IMG/VR virus record: IMGVR_UViG_3300032093_000021
Span: 1-64,000 of that record
DNA from: a virus
Length of the DNA stretch: 64,000 nt
Reading direction: 5' to 3' (one strand)
Shown here piece after piece: positions 47,922 through 57,757 of the stretch. Position numbers and translations under genes: made by a program. The notes below the pieces were generated by a model. It was not told the origin of the DNA, searched no databases, and saw only the letters and a list, made by a program, of their open reading frames with translations. The stretch's first letter is position 1; every line of letters starts with the position of its first letter.

Positions 47922-47929
47922 CAAATATA
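47922..47929 (-). promoter_or_regulatory. Bacteroidota -7 box (TATATTTG)
   Basis: Exact TAnnTTTG on the minus strand, 18 nt before the ATG at 47903. Confidence 0.5.
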
Positions 47930-47932
47930 TGA

Positions 47933-48130
47933 CTATTTCTTTTCCTGAAAAAATATTTCTTCACAAATAATTCTTTTGTCCGGGTCCAATAATATACCCT
48001 CAAAGAACTTTTTGAGATTGTTTCTACCTAAAAGAGTGATTTTTTCTTGTAAATCCTGCTCAGTGGAGTCAGGTCTCATTGTAACGTCCTCTAACTTGAT
48101 CTTTACTGTATATTCTGCTTCATATTTCAT
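47933..48130 (-). CDS. Hypothetical 65-aa protein
   Basis: MKYEAEYTVKIKLEDVTMRP; strand-rich N-terminus and a helical middle (LQEKITLLGRNNLKKFFEGI). The start overlaps the upstream gene by 4 nt. No family recognised. Confidence 0.55.
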   Translation of the reverse strand: MKYEAEYTVKIKLEDVTMRPDSTEQDLQEKITLLGRNNLKKFFEGILLDPDKRIICEEIFFQEKK

Positions 48131-48375
48131 ACAGATTCAATTTTTGATTCTTCATCGTTGTTATCAAACAACTTGAAGTCATCGTTCACATATCCACAAG
48201 AATCACATTTGTAAGTTGGAAATGGAACAAGTGTATCTTCCGAAGAACCGGTTAGTAATTTTGATACTTTTTTTAGAATAACAACTTCTCTGAAGTAAGT
48301 GTGACCACAAGATTCACAAGCTACCGTAGGTTGTTGTCTTAAATCAATTTTGGGTTTTAATAAATCGTTGCTCAT
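48127..48375 (-). CDS. Small zinc-ribbon protein
   Basis: 82 residues with two CxxC pairs, ACESCGHTYFREV and YKCDSCGYVNDDF, spaced like a zinc ribbon. Similar small ribbons are found near replication genes of T4-like phages. It probably binds DNA or protein. Position next to the exonuclease and primase genes fits. Confidence 0.7.
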   Translation of the reverse strand: MSNDLLKPKIDLRQQPTVACESCGHTYFREVVILKKVSKLLTGSSEDTLVPFPTYKCDSCGYVNDDFKLFDNNDEESKIESV

Positions 48376-48412
48376 ATTTTTTATTTTAAAGATAATAAAT
48401 TTATTTGACTTT

Positions 48413-49300
48413 TCAAATTAAATATTTTTTCATATCCATTTCAAGGACTGTCCCCATAATTTGTTTGGGTATTCTATACTCCTTGAAATCAGAATCATCC
48501 TGTAGTAATACTATGATACCCCCAAACACCCTCATATTCTCATATTTGGTTCCTTTCATCATCTCAAGGAATAACTTCACATATAAAGGTAATTGAACGT
48601 AATAGTGACCAAGAGCCGTGTCATCAACATCAGTGAATGGATCTTTCATTTTCTTTGTAAATCTATTTGATTCAAAGTTCTTGGGTTTGTTTGTCTTCCA
48701 ATCAGTTATAAGAAGTCCATATTCGGTCTTATCTTTGCTTTCAACTAACCACAACTTATCAGGCTGTCCGGTATATCCCAAATCAGGATGTCCCAAGACA
48801 GTTTCTGTATCAAGTAATGCTACATTCCTCTCTTTCATTAGTTTCAAATACTTTGACCCAGCAGAAATCATACTATCACTTTTCATCATCTGAATTACAT
48901 CACACTCAAATATCGGTTCTCTCACATCTTTGTAGTTATCATACTGCTCAATAAGTTTCTTTTCCAAAACGTAGTGAACCCTTGATCCCATATTTGTTGC
49001 ATATCTTCCGGATGCCGCCCATTCAGCTATTAACTCCTCTTGTTTCTGTGGATCTCCCCCGGATTTATTATATGCCGCTTGTTCAGTTGGAAACTCAGTA
49101 TAAAACTTCTTTAATACCTTTGATACCGATGGATAGTCAGTCCTACCATTCATAGTATAGATATGATCTTCCTCCTTAAAGGTTAGCCCAAACTCCTTTT
49201 GCTTCATGGCAATTGTTTCCCTAATGTCTTTTGCAATTTCGTGTAAATCTCTCATCTCATTTTGTAATAATAATCGTTTATGTTTCCCCTCAGATCGCAT
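48413..49300 (-). CDS. PD-(D/E)xK exonuclease (RecB/Cas4-like)
   Basis: 295 residues. An N-terminal FKEEDHIYTMNGRTDYPSVS segment, the GSRVHYVLEK helix, the core LDTETVLGHPDLGYTGQPDK then LLITDWKTNKPKN (Glu, Asp and D-x-K active-site positions), and the late YYVQLPLYVKLF (Q-x3-Y motif). This order defines RecB-family nucleases used in phage DNA end processing. It overlaps the primase gene by 49 nt, so the two are coupled in a replication and recombination block. Confidence 0.85.
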   Translation of the reverse strand: MRSEGKHKRLLLQNEMRDLHEIAKDIRETIAMKQKEFGLTFKEEDHIYTMNGRTDYPSVSKVLKKFYTEFPTEQAAYNKSGGDPQKQEELIAEWAASGRYATNMGSRVHYVLEKKLIEQYDNYKDVREPIFECDVIQMMKSDSMISAGSKYLKLMKERNVALLDTETVLGHPDLGYTGQPDKLWLVESKDKTEYGLLITDWKTNKPKNFESNRFTKKMKDPFTDVDDTALGHYYVQLPLYVKLFLEMMKGTKYENMRVFGGIIVLLQDDSDFKEYRIPKQIMGTVLEMDMKKYLI

Positions 49301-50148
49301 ACATCCTTATCCTCGGGTAGTTTAACTATTTTGACTCTATCATATAACGCCCCGCCATTCAGTTCCCTATAAAGCTTAGTAGCGTTCGTCCAGGCGTCAC
49401 CATCAAGACAAATTATAACATTTTTTTTTGACTTCGTATATAAGGACTCAAAAAGATATTCTGATAAATGTTTTCCAAGCATTGGGATTGGATTAGGTAG
49501 GAAGAACGCATCAAACACACCCTCAACAATGTAAATGTCTTCATCCCAATTTATTAGATGTTCGTTGAATATGATCTTGTCTTTCTCAGCTTGAGGGTTC
49601 TTATATTTGAACTTTGTATTACCCCAACTTCTTGCAACATAATAGTTTAGAACATTATTCTGATCATAGGACGGCACAATAATCCTTCCGGAACATTCTC
49701 CTTTATCACAGAATCCGATCTGATACTTCTCAATAATTTCGTCTGTAATACCCCGACTTGATAAATAATTTTTGGCCTGCTTATACACAGGATAGATGGG
49801 GTTTGAATCTTTGAATTTGGTATATCCTTCCGGTAGTGTGAGTTTCTTTGCTTTCTTCTCCCTGACCTTAATCTCTTCAGGCCTTACAAGGAGATATAAC
49901 TTCTTTTGTTTCTTGGTCCCATAGGTGTCAAACAACTTACCCAAAGGTCCGTGAGTTCCTTCAGTATCACCACAACTCCAGCAGTGATAAACCGATTTAT
50001 CCAAGTTAACCTCAAAATTACCTTTACCCCTACCCGCATCACAAACCGGACAGTTATAGGAATACTGGTGAGTGGAGTTATTGGTCTTTTTAGGATCACC
50101 CAAGACCTCTTCCAATAAATTTAATATTACTTCAATTTCTTGTTCCAT
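49252..50148 (-). CDS. DnaG-type primase with zinc finger and TOPRIM domain
   Basis: 298 residues. N-terminal zinc finger CPVC (33-36) and CWSC (56-59) in SYNCPVCDAGRGKGNFEVNL and VYHCWSCGD; a central RNA-polymerase-like region (YQIGFCDKGECSGRIIVPSY); and TOPRIM motifs IYIVEGVFDAFFLPN (Glu) and IICLDGDAWTNATK (D-x-D). It should make primers for lagging-strand synthesis. The C-terminal helicase-binding domain seems short. A TATTTTTG box lies 16 nt upstream. Confidence 0.88.
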   Translation of the reverse strand: MEQEIEVILNLLEEVLGDPKKTNNSTHQYSYNCPVCDAGRGKGNFEVNLDKSVYHCWSCGDTEGTHGPLGKLFDTYGTKKQKKLYLLVRPEEIKVREKKAKKLTLPEGYTKFKDSNPIYPVYKQAKNYLSSRGITDEIIEKYQIGFCDKGECSGRIIVPSYDQNNVLNYYVARSWGNTKFKYKNPQAEKDKIIFNEHLINWDEDIYIVEGVFDAFFLPNPIPMLGKHLSEYLFESLYTKSKKNVIICLDGDAWTNATKLYRELNGGALYDRVKIVKLPEDKDVCDLRGNINDYYYKMR

Positions 50149-50164
50149 TTGTGGATATACACCA

Positions 50165-50172
50165 CAAAAATA
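50165..50172 (-). promoter_or_regulatory. Bacteroidota -7 box (TATTTTTG) upstream of primase
   Basis: Matches TAnnTTTG on the minus strand, 16 nt before the ATG at 50148. Confidence 0.45.
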
Positions 50173-50188
50173 AGTATTGTTTGGTAAA

Positions 50189-50782
50189 TTACCAAATCCC
50201 TTTTTCTTTCATATAACCCAAAGCACAAGTGTAAGCATCGCTTTGGTCAAAGTTCTCTTTCTTTAATGTATTATTTTTTGTATAGTGCCAAACGATCTGT
50301 GGTTCCCTTTTCGCCACAAGTTCCCAAATAATCATCTTCTTATCAATATCTTTTGGAAACCCTCCGAATAGAACAAACTTGTTTGCATCATTCTTCTTGA
50401 CAAGATGGGGAAATGCAAATTTTCTTGAATTGTATGTGGATATAAATTGGGGGATAATACCCAACACGTCATATATCTCTCTAAATATTAAAGTATTATA
50501 TCTAAGTAGTGTTCCTACTGTATAAACGTTGTTTGAGTTAAGTAACGGTTCCTCTATTACAACATCAGTAATTCCAAGTTCCTTATACCCGATCAATTTA
50601 CTTCTGAACATCTCGGCTTTTACCAAAAGTTCTTCCATTTTGTTTTCTCTTTTAGGTTTGGGAATTGGTGAAATGTGTGTAAGTTCCAATAGTTCTTTTG
50701 TCTCCATATCAAATAGAGCCCATCCAATAGTTTTGGTTGAAATGTCAAGACCCAATACCTTGGGGTTGTTTTTTATTTCCAT
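50189..50782 (-). CDS. RuvC-like Holliday junction resolvase
   Basis: 197 residues from the ATG at 50782 (MEIKNNPKVLGLDISTKTIG); a longer frame reaches 50830 but overlaps the fibre gene. The RNase H-like motifs are LGLDISTKTIGWALFD (Asp13), TDVVIEEPLLN (Glu) and NFDQSDAYTCALGYM (Asp). It is predicted to resolve recombination junctions or debranch DNA before packaging. It lies at the boundary between the replication block and the structural block. Confidence 0.82.
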   Translation of the reverse strand: MEIKNNPKVLGLDISTKTIGWALFDMETKELLELTHISPIPKPKRENKMEELLVKAEMFRSKLIGYKELGITDVVIEEPLLNSNNVYTVGTLLRYNTLIFREIYDVLGIIPQFISTYNSRKFAFPHLVKKNDANKFVLFGGFPKDIDKKMIIWELVAKREPQIVWHYTKNNTLKKENFDQSDAYTCALGYMKEKGIW

Positions 50783-50807
50783 ATTGTAAAATACTAAACT
50801 ATCAAGA

Positions 50808-53024
50808 TTAGAAGTCAAGTTTAACTGCAATTTGTTGAGTGCCTTGCCTTAACACCGGTGATTGAAGTTTTGTCACAACTACTAAGTCTTTATCAACATC
50901 ATATAATCCAACTTCTGAAATATAAGAAGGTGAACCAGATTTCCATGTAGGGTTACTTGTATTTGTGAATTGAGTTTGTGAAAGATTCACTAAGAACTTC
51001 ATCTCATAAATTGTAGCTTGAATATCGGTCTCTATATTTCCATAGAAAAAATATTCGTCACCAAATGTTAATTTGTCCTTTTCTAACGGGAAAGGATCTG
51101 GTAAATCAATAAAATTATCTAAATTATAAGTTGGTGCGTTTTGATAAGCATTGTGACTTATTGTAAAAGTCGTACCGGTCATCCCACTCACCGTGATATA
51201 ACCATTAATACTTGAACCTGAAAGTTGATTTGTGAAATCAAGTAATTTCCAAGATGAAGAATTTGGTCTTGTTTTTGTGTCACCTGTTTGAACTAATATT
51301 TGAAACTGTTGAGCATTGAATCCTTGCATACAACAATCAGTCAAAAATGGAAACTCATTTCCAAATTTAACCGTTACGTCTTGTCTTTGGTTGGTGTAAC
51401 ATGTCTGTGGACCGGTTATTTTACTATAATAATTACAATGTAGTGAATTAGTGAATGCGGAGGAACTGAATCTATAGGTAAGATACAAAACCTGATTTTC
51501 ATTACCAAGTAAGCCTATGTCGTCATTATTATCATCACATACATTAGGAACAACTAAAGACAATTTTGGAGCTGGTAAAGTCCAGTTTCTGTTTGATTTA
51601 TAACTCATCGCGGCAATTATTTCATCATCATCAAAAACAATTTGTTTCAAATCAGGAAATACTTTACCTACTCTACTTGGATTACCATCACCATTAAGAT
51701 GGGTATCCCAAAGATGGAAATATCTCAATCCGGGTTCGTTCATATCATTGTTTTTGGATGATTGAAGATATCTTACATCAAAATAATTTGCATTACCAAC
51801 ATTAGGATCAACATAAAAAGTTTCGCCTATCGTTTTAGTAGATGATTTATGCCACATCAACCATGGTATTGTTACCTTGAAGTTTCTCGCCATTCCCAAA
51901 GTATCCACTGCTAAAGGATCAAAAGGCTCCATTGCAAATTTCTCACCATAAAAACTATCAATCGCATTGTTTGTATAATGCACTATAGCAATTGATTTTT
52001 GTTCTTCAGGTTCCAAATAAATTTTTTCATCATATGAGTTATAAAAAAATGTATCCGTACTCTGAGCATTCAAGGTGTTGTTAATATAAAAAGTTTGTCC
52101 TGACTTATTTTGGTATCCGAAATATTCTTTACTCCCAATATACTCTCTTGACCCGAAATTTCTAAAATCTTCATTTAATGATGGGTTGATGCCAGCCGGG
52201 TTTTCCGACCAAACGATGTTCATATTCCAAATTTTAACGTCAGTGTTTCCCAAATCACATATTGACTCAAAATTAATAACATCAGGAGGCCAATAACCCA
52301 TTGGGGTGTTATAGTCATAAATTTCAGTAATTCCCGACGGATAAAATAATATTTTCGCATCTTTGCAACATGTTGCTGAGTTATAATATTTTGGTATTTC
52401 TCTATCAAATTTTACAATAGTTCCTCCTGTAGTTGCACTCACCTCTTGAACTTTATAAGTGAGTATTGGTATGTTCTTATTTATGTTACCACAATGTCCG
52501 GATGCATCAAAATATATGACCGCAAAATCTCCAACTTTTGGTGTTCCTGTTGTTGGACTACAAAATGAATTTTGAAGATAATATCCGTTAACATTACAAT
52601 TCAAACATGAATTTATTTTATAATTTGAATTAACAGTATACGCAGAGGTTGTTTTTGCACTCCAAGGTATTGTATTACCTGTTTCAAAAAAACCTCTGGG
52701 TGCCGCTGTATTGTAAACTGAATCAATCTGCGAATCCATGGTGGCAATTCCATAAGTAGAACCTGTTGCACCATTAACATAATAAGGATACTTGACATTC
52801 ATCTTATTGGCTTGTGGTTCTTGTGTAATGTTTTGAGCGTTGTAGGCCGCCTCCAAAATTACATTATTAGCCTGATCATAACCGGGTATTGAGTTATATG
52901 AAAGTTCACTATCTCCAACCTGAAAGTATCTTATATCTAATTTACCTTGTGAAAGTTTTTGTCTACCTACATCTGTAAATCTTGTATTTAATAATCCTGA
53001 TGTATTTTTAATGATGTACGCCAT
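50808..53024 (-). CDS. Large virion structural protein (tail or baseplate-like)
   Basis: 738 residues. The start MAYIIKNTSGLLNTRFTDVG then RQKLSQGKLDIRYFQVGDSE is characteristic of a large structural protein that I have seen in Bacteroidota myoviruses. The chain is beta-rich with many aromatic and Asn/Gly residues, a CNVNG Cys region and a C-terminal AIVKLDF-type end. The TATTTATC element stands 4 nt before its ATG. It starts the structural operon. The exact location in the virion is not known. Confidence 0.65.
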   Translation of the reverse strand: MAYIIKNTSGLLNTRFTDVGRQKLSQGKLDIRYFQVGDSELSYNSIPGYDQANNVILEAAYNAQNITQEPQANKMNVKYPYYVNGATGSTYGIATMDSQIDSVYNTAAPRGFFETGNTIPWSAKTTSAYTVNSNYKINSCLNCNVNGYYLQNSFCSPTTGTPKVGDFAVIYFDASGHCGNINKNIPILTYKVQEVSATTGGTIVKFDREIPKYYNSATCCKDAKILFYPSGITEIYDYNTPMGYWPPDVINFESICDLGNTDVKIWNMNIVWSENPAGINPSLNEDFRNFGSREYIGSKEYFGYQNKSGQTFYINNTLNAQSTDTFFYNSYDEKIYLEPEEQKSIAIVHYTNNAIDSFYGEKFAMEPFDPLAVDTLGMARNFKVTIPWLMWHKSSTKTIGETFYVDPNVGNANYFDVRYLQSSKNNDMNEPGLRYFHLWDTHLNGDGNPSRVGKVFPDLKQIVFDDDEIIAAMSYKSNRNWTLPAPKLSLVVPNVCDDNNDDIGLLGNENQVLYLTYRFSSSAFTNSLHCNYYSKITGPQTCYTNQRQDVTVKFGNEFPFLTDCCMQGFNAQQFQILVQTGDTKTRPNSSSWKLLDFTNQLSGSSINGYITVSGMTGTTFTISHNAYQNAPTYNLDNFIDLPDPFPLEKDKLTFGDEYFFYGNIETDIQATIYEMKFLVNLSQTQFTNTSNPTWKSGSPSYISEVGLYDVDKDLVVVTKLQSPVLRQGTQQIAVKLDF

Positions 53025-53028
53025 ATTG

Positions 53029-53036
53029 GATAAATA
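53029..53036 (-). promoter_or_regulatory. TATTTATC element, 4 nt before ATG
   Basis: Minus strand TATTTATC-CAAT-ATG (53024). Candidate late promoter of the structural gene. Confidence 0.5.
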
Positions 53037-53041
53037 TTATG

Positions 53042-54367
53042 TTATTGAAAAATTTGTGGACTCTGATTTATGATAACTTGATTTTCTTCCATCTCACAAC
53101 AATCACAACTATATTCAATTTCATCAAAATATGATAGAATTCCAAGTTGAGCCTTCGTAAAACATGGCCCAACTAAAGAACCACTTTGTTGTGTATCTAT
53201 TCCGTAAACAAATCTAACAAGAAAAGAGTCATTTTTTTCTAGTGTAATTTGCCCAGTACTATACTGTCGGACACCGGACAATACAGAATATGTTGGATTA
53301 CAATCGGAGGGGAATACAACGCTTAATGGTTGATTCAAAATTTCATTTACCGGTTGATTAATACTATTTTTTTGGACAGTGTTTCCTGTAGTGTCAAAAT
53401 AAGCAACACCAGGTTGAGAATATGATAAATCATATTGAATCACATAATTAAAAGTGATATTCTCACCTACCGGGATCAAAGATGTATCATAAACTACCTC
53501 CGCCTCATAGTATTGTATAAATCCTATTTTTGAAAGTTGTTTGAGGGTAGTTGATTGCGATTGAACAGAAAATTTATTTACCGGAGGTGAATCAACAACC
53601 ACAACCTCACTCAATAATGTATTATTTGAGCTTTTAGCATATACTGTGTATGTACCAGGTAATAAACTGTTAAAAACACCTAAATTTTGGAAATTACTAT
53701 TATCCAAGGAATATTGCCAGCTACCGGTACTCCCCAATGCTGTTGCAAAAATTGAACCATTTGCCGATTTACAATCAGCATCATAACTTATCGCATTAAG
53801 AAAACTGAATGTTGATACAAAAGAACTACAAGTCCCCGTTTGCGATACCACAACAAAATCGCCTGATGAAGAACCTACAGCATTCCAATTTGTTTGAGGT
53901 ATCTCATCAAAATCAGTGGATCTGAAAACACACCCTTTATTCGTATATCCAGAAAAATCCCAATAACCATTAGTATTCCATACCAAACTACCTGAGTTTC
54001 CGGAATACACAGGTTTTGTATTTATCGTAGTATTATTATAACAAAAATCAAAGTTAGATTGTGTTGAATTTTCCAAGTCAAATATCAATAAACAAATACA
54101 CGGATAAACGTTATCCTCGGGCTCTAGTTCAAAAACAACTTGATTTTTACATTTTTTACCATTGTTGTATAAAATTAAACTATTTACATTGCTTGGAGTT
54201 TTCACTAATACACCTGTTGTTGATAGTAAACTTAAGGACAATCCCGATAAGTTTGCATTAGTTGGGTACTCTTTCGCTATGAATGCCGGATTTACTATAT
54301 CATAATATATTGAGTATAATCCTGGCGACGTTCCTCCTGTAATTTTTATTTGATAAAATCTATCCAT
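53042..54367 (-). CDS. Tail protein with SprB-like repeat
   Basis: 441 residues. After an N-terminal beta domain (MDRFYQIKITGGTSPGLYSI) there is a SprB-type repeat near 195-265: ISYDADCKSANGSIFATALG, then GSWQYSLDNSNFQNLG, LLPGTYTVYAKSSNN. SprB repeats occur in gliding and surface adhesins of Flavobacteria. Ends with a Cys-rich CDCCEMEENQ tail. Probably part of the tail-tip or fibre complex. The repeat match is from pattern memory. Confidence 0.65.
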   Translation of the reverse strand: MDRFYQIKITGGTSPGLYSIYYDIVNPAFIAKEYPTNANLSGLSLSLLSTTGVLVKTPSNVNSLILYNNGKKCKNQVVFELEPEDNVYPCICLLIFDLENSTQSNFDFCYNNTTINTKPVYSGNSGSLVWNTNGYWDFSGYTNKGCVFRSTDFDEIPQTNWNAVGSSSGDFVVVSQTGTCSSFVSTFSFLNAISYDADCKSANGSIFATALGSTGSWQYSLDNSNFQNLGVFNSLLPGTYTVYAKSSNNTLLSEVVVVDSPPVNKFSVQSQSTTLKQLSKIGFIQYYEAEVVYDTSLIPVGENITFNYVIQYDLSYSQPGVAYFDTTGNTVQKNSINQPVNEILNQPLSVVFPSDCNPTYSVLSGVRQYSTGQITLEKNDSFLVRFVYGIDTQQSGSLVGPCFTKAQLGILSYFDEIEYSCDCCEMEENQVIINQSPQIFQ

Positions 54368-54371
54368 GTTA

Positions 54372-56153
54372 TTATATTAAACCATTATCTATTATTATCC
54401 AATTATTAGGTGCCGAAGTTAAAATACTTTTAGCAGAACTTGCGATGTTGTTGTAGTTCTGTGAAACATTCATCTGAACATTCGGTTTCAGAGTCAATAC
54501 TGACCAATCTATTAACAGATTATTGTAGTTTGTTATACTAAAACTACTTCCTGATAAAAATCCACTCAAGTTTGTAACATTTATTGGTTTCCATGTTTGT
54601 AAAGTTTGGTTAAAATTTGAAGAATTTCTAAACATATCCTCCATTGTAGTTACACCTGTGACATTCCAAGTTGATAGATCTTTGTTAAATTGTGAAGCTC
54701 CTTCAAACATACTTTCCATAGTCGTAACTTTAGATACATCCCACGATCCAATTGGTTGATTAAATGAAACAGCATTTGTAAATACCCCTTCCATCAAAGT
54801 GACAGCACTTGTAGTCCAACCACTTATATTGGGGGATCCTAAATTATTAAAGATTGATGCCCCATTAAACATATTTCTGAATGTTTTAACATTACTTACA
54901 TCCCAATTACTCAAATCCTGATTAAACATAACCGCACTTCCAAACATTGATCTCAAACCTTGACTGAAACCACAACAAGTATTCACTTTTTTTACATTCC
55001 AATTACCTAATGGTTGATTAAATTTGTCTGTTGAGAAAAACATATGTCCCATCTCTTCAGCCGATGAAGTATTCCAATTATTTATAGTTGGAGACGAATT
55101 ATTGTTGAATTTTTTTGCATCATGGAACATATAACCAAAGAATTTTACTTTTGAAACATTCCATTTTCCAATGTTCCTATTAAAGTTATATGCATTATAA
55201 AACATATAATTCATTTTAGTTACACTTGATGTGTCCCAATCATTTATTGTATCACTTCCGTTATTGTCAAAATTTGTTGCCCCTGCAAACATAAATTGCA
55301 TATCAGCACAAAATAATGTTTTCCAATTCCCTATATTTTTATTAAATTGAGTTGCACTTTCAAACATGCTTTGCATCGTGGTTACATTGTTTGTTGTCCA
55401 ACCACTTAAGTCTGAATTGAAAACAGTTGCATTTTTGAAGGTATAACTCATGTTATTTACCTTTGAAGTGTCCCATTGGCTTACCTTATTTATACTTGAT
55501 AGACTTGTACACGACTCAAATAAACTTGAAAACGATGTCATACCTGAAGTGTTTAGGGTATCAACAACATTCGGAATATTGAGATTGGTACAAGCCGAAA
55601 AATGCCCTGTTGAATTCCCGAGCTGTATGGGTCCCCACTTTAAAATTTCCAATAATTTTAATCTATCGGAAGGATCTATTTTATAGTTCCACCCTATAAA
55701 GTTACCCGGAAAACTATAAATTTTTATTTCATATACACCAGTTGATGCATAGGTATGTGTTTTTTTAACATCATTCCAATTTTTTATATTATCCCAAGGC
55801 CCCCCATCTCCCCAATCAACATATATGTCGTAAATACCTGAAGATATTAGTGGTAATTTCACTTGATTATTACTGGTTGTTCCGGGTTTGGTTGTATCTA
55901 TTTTGAAATGAAAATATTGCGGTTCTTCAATTTCTATTTCAGCGCATAGATTGTTATTGTCTACAATTTTGAGTTTTGTGGTGCCAATAGGTATATTATT
56001 TAAGATCAATGGACAATTTGGTAACGTCAATTGAGAAACAGTCGTTGAGGTTATTTCAGAGATATAATAATCCTGATTGCCATAAATGACTATAGGATCT
56101 ACCAAGTTATTGGCACCAATATCATCCAAACAAATTGCAACTTCAAATGTCAT
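54372..56153 (-). CDS. BspA-like (DUF285) repeat surface protein
   Basis: 593 residues. A short N-terminal PKD-like part (YDIYVDWGDGGPWDNIKNWN) is followed by about 14 BspA-type leucine-rich repeats of some 25 residues, with the phrases W-D-T-S-K-V-x-x-M, MFxxAxxFNxxL, and NxW. DUF285/BspA repeats mediate attachment in bacteria and are found in large-phage fibres. It is paralogous to the protein at 62307. It likely contributes to host-surface binding. Confidence 0.85.
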   Translation of the reverse strand: MTFEVAICLDDIGANNLVDPIVIYGNQDYYISEITSTTVSQLTLPNCPLILNNIPIGTTKLKIVDNNNLCAEIEIEEPQYFHFKIDTTKPGTTSNNQVKLPLISSGIYDIYVDWGDGGPWDNIKNWNDVKKTHTYASTGVYEIKIYSFPGNFIGWNYKIDPSDRLKLLEILKWGPIQLGNSTGHFSACTNLNIPNVVDTLNTSGMTSFSSLFESCTSLSSINKVSQWDTSKVNNMSYTFKNATVFNSDLSGWTTNNVTTMQSMFESATQFNKNIGNWKTLFCADMQFMFAGATNFDNNGSDTINDWDTSSVTKMNYMFYNAYNFNRNIGKWNVSKVKFFGYMFHDAKKFNNNSSPTINNWNTSSAEEMGHMFFSTDKFNQPLGNWNVKKVNTCCGFSQGLRSMFGSAVMFNQDLSNWDVSNVKTFRNMFNGASIFNNLGSPNISGWTTSAVTLMEGVFTNAVSFNQPIGSWDVSKVTTMESMFEGASQFNKDLSTWNVTGVTTMEDMFRNSSNFNQTLQTWKPINVTNLSGFLSGSSFSITNYNNLLIDWSVLTLKPNVQMNVSQNYNNIASSAKSILTSAPNNWIIIDNGLI

Positions 56154-56155
56154 AT

Positions 56156-57523
56156 TTATCCTATTTTGAAAACATATCCGTTTATTCCTGTTGAATTATT
56201 ACAACTCAAATGTTTCTTTTGGTTGATTGATGCTTTGAAGTCGCAATTCACAATTTCAATAATAGTACAAAATTCTTTCTTAATGAAATCTCCATACTTG
56301 TCAATTACTTCAATCAAATATGTCCCTTCAGGTTGTCCGACCAAGGTTTTTTGGTTTACTTTGTCTCCTGATGGTGTTGTCCAAGTGTAACTATAAGGCT
56401 GTGTCCCACCTGTGACATTTACTGATAATACACCTAAAGTTGTGCTTGTTTGGTTAATAACATTACAACTAATCCCCATTTCAAGAATTGTTATAATTTC
56501 ACACCCTGTTGCTGTAGATCCTGGTGGTATTGGAGATGGTGCTGATGAGCAATCTTGACACTCCAAATCATTACAATCTGATGTGATTATAACACCACCT
56601 ATGTCATTTAGGTTAATTACCTTTGTTTGTGGTGATGGTTCGGGTATAACAGTATAACAGAAATTAGATGGATTTATACTTAAAGTAAATCCAATATTAT
56701 ATTTGGTTCCTGATACTAATTTATATATTAAATTATCACAACAACCTGAAACATAATTACTTTTTGGAATAACAGGGATAACTGGATTACAGACTGAGTT
56801 ATTACATCCGTTCGCCAAAATACTGCCGGCGGTTGCAATGGATGGAGATGGTGAATCAGCCGCTATTAGAGAATAACATTGTCCACTCAATAAAACAGTG
56901 TCACCAATTTTATAAACATTAGATTCCGGTATACTAAGTATAACAATATCATTTGTCTTACAATTTTCAAATGGGTGATCTCCTTCCGCAACGTAACAAT
57001 TTGTATTATCTTGAAGACAAGAATCACAATCCTTAAATCCGTATTTACCTATTACATTATTTACCGATAAAGTCGGAACTGATACCACAACAGGTGTCAC
57101 AACTTCAAAGCATTGAGTAAATACATTAAAATTTTGATCGGTAACTTGTAAGTTCAATACCATTCCAACAGGTGCCGCAAAACCCAAAATTGTTGTTAAA
57201 TTATTAGCCTTAAAAATGGTTATTTCATCACCACAACATTTTTTCAAATATACACTCGTTGAACAAAAATCAACTTGATACAAAGCTGGATTTGGAGTAC
57301 TCAAAGAATATGGTCTGAATTTATTTTCAGAAGCAAGGTATCCTGATTCACCTAATGTTATTGTGCATGCCGAATTAGTAAAAGCTGTGCAGTTTACTAT
57401 CAAATTAGGATCGTCATCAAAATTACAACTCAAATAATAGTCATATGAATTAACCCAATAGTTAACGCACGCAACTTGTTGTGAATCTATGTCAAACCCT
57501 AACTTTGTTTTAATACACGACAT
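56156..57523 (-). CDS. Cys-rich tail-associated protein with SprB-like segment
   Basis: 455 residues with many Cys residues, often spaced for disulphide or metal sites (CDSCLQDNTNC, CNDLECQDCSS). Near 365-430 there is a SprB-like segment (VLSVNVTGGTQPYSYTWTTP, VGQPEGTYLIEVIDKYGD). Low-complexity linkers join modules. One-nt overlap with the next upstream gene. Probably a fibre or adhesin subunit. No enzyme motif. Confidence 0.6.
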   Translation of the reverse strand: MSCIKTKLGFDIDSQQVACVNYWVNSYDYYLSCNFDDDPNLIVNCTAFTNSACTITLGESGYLASENKFRPYSLSTPNPALYQVDFCSTSVYLKKCCGDEITIFKANNLTTILGFAAPVGMVLNLQVTDQNFNVFTQCFEVVTPVVVSVPTLSVNNVIGKYGFKDCDSCLQDNTNCYVAEGDHPFENCKTNDIVILSIPESNVYKIGDTVLLSGQCYSLIAADSPSPSIATAGSILANGCNNSVCNPVIPVIPKSNYVSGCCDNLIYKLVSGTKYNIGFTLSINPSNFCYTVIPEPSPQTKVINLNDIGGVIITSDCNDLECQDCSSAPSPIPPGSTATGCEIITILEMGISCNVINQTSTTLGVLSVNVTGGTQPYSYTWTTPSGDKVNQKTLVGQPEGTYLIEVIDKYGDFIKKEFCTIIEIVNCDFKASINQKKHLSCNNSTGINGYVFKIG

Positions 57524-57744
57524 TATATGTTAACTTTGTTTTTTATTTCACACTCGTTATTATCAATCACTTTTATACCGACCTCAGTTAATGATAAATA
57601 GGGTGCTGGTACTAAAAATTGATATGGAATATTCACATTGTTTATAGTTGAAATGAAAATACAATTACCATATGTATTATCGCACAAATAGACATCGTAA
57701 GGTGATGATCCGCTTAAAGATGTTATGGTTATTAATTTTGACAT
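57523..57744 (-). CDS. Small beta-domain protein of the fibre cluster
   Basis: 73 residues: MSKLITITSLSGSSPYDVYL, CDNTYGNCIFISTINNV, YLSLTEVGIKVIDNNEC. Looks like a single fibre module similar to parts of the neighbouring proteins. It probably assembles with them. Confidence 0.6.
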   Translation of the reverse strand: MSKLITITSLSGSSPYDVYLCDNTYGNCIFISTINNVNIPYQFLVPAPYLSLTEVGIKVIDNNECEIKNKVNI

Positions 57745-57757
57745 ATTTTATAATTTT

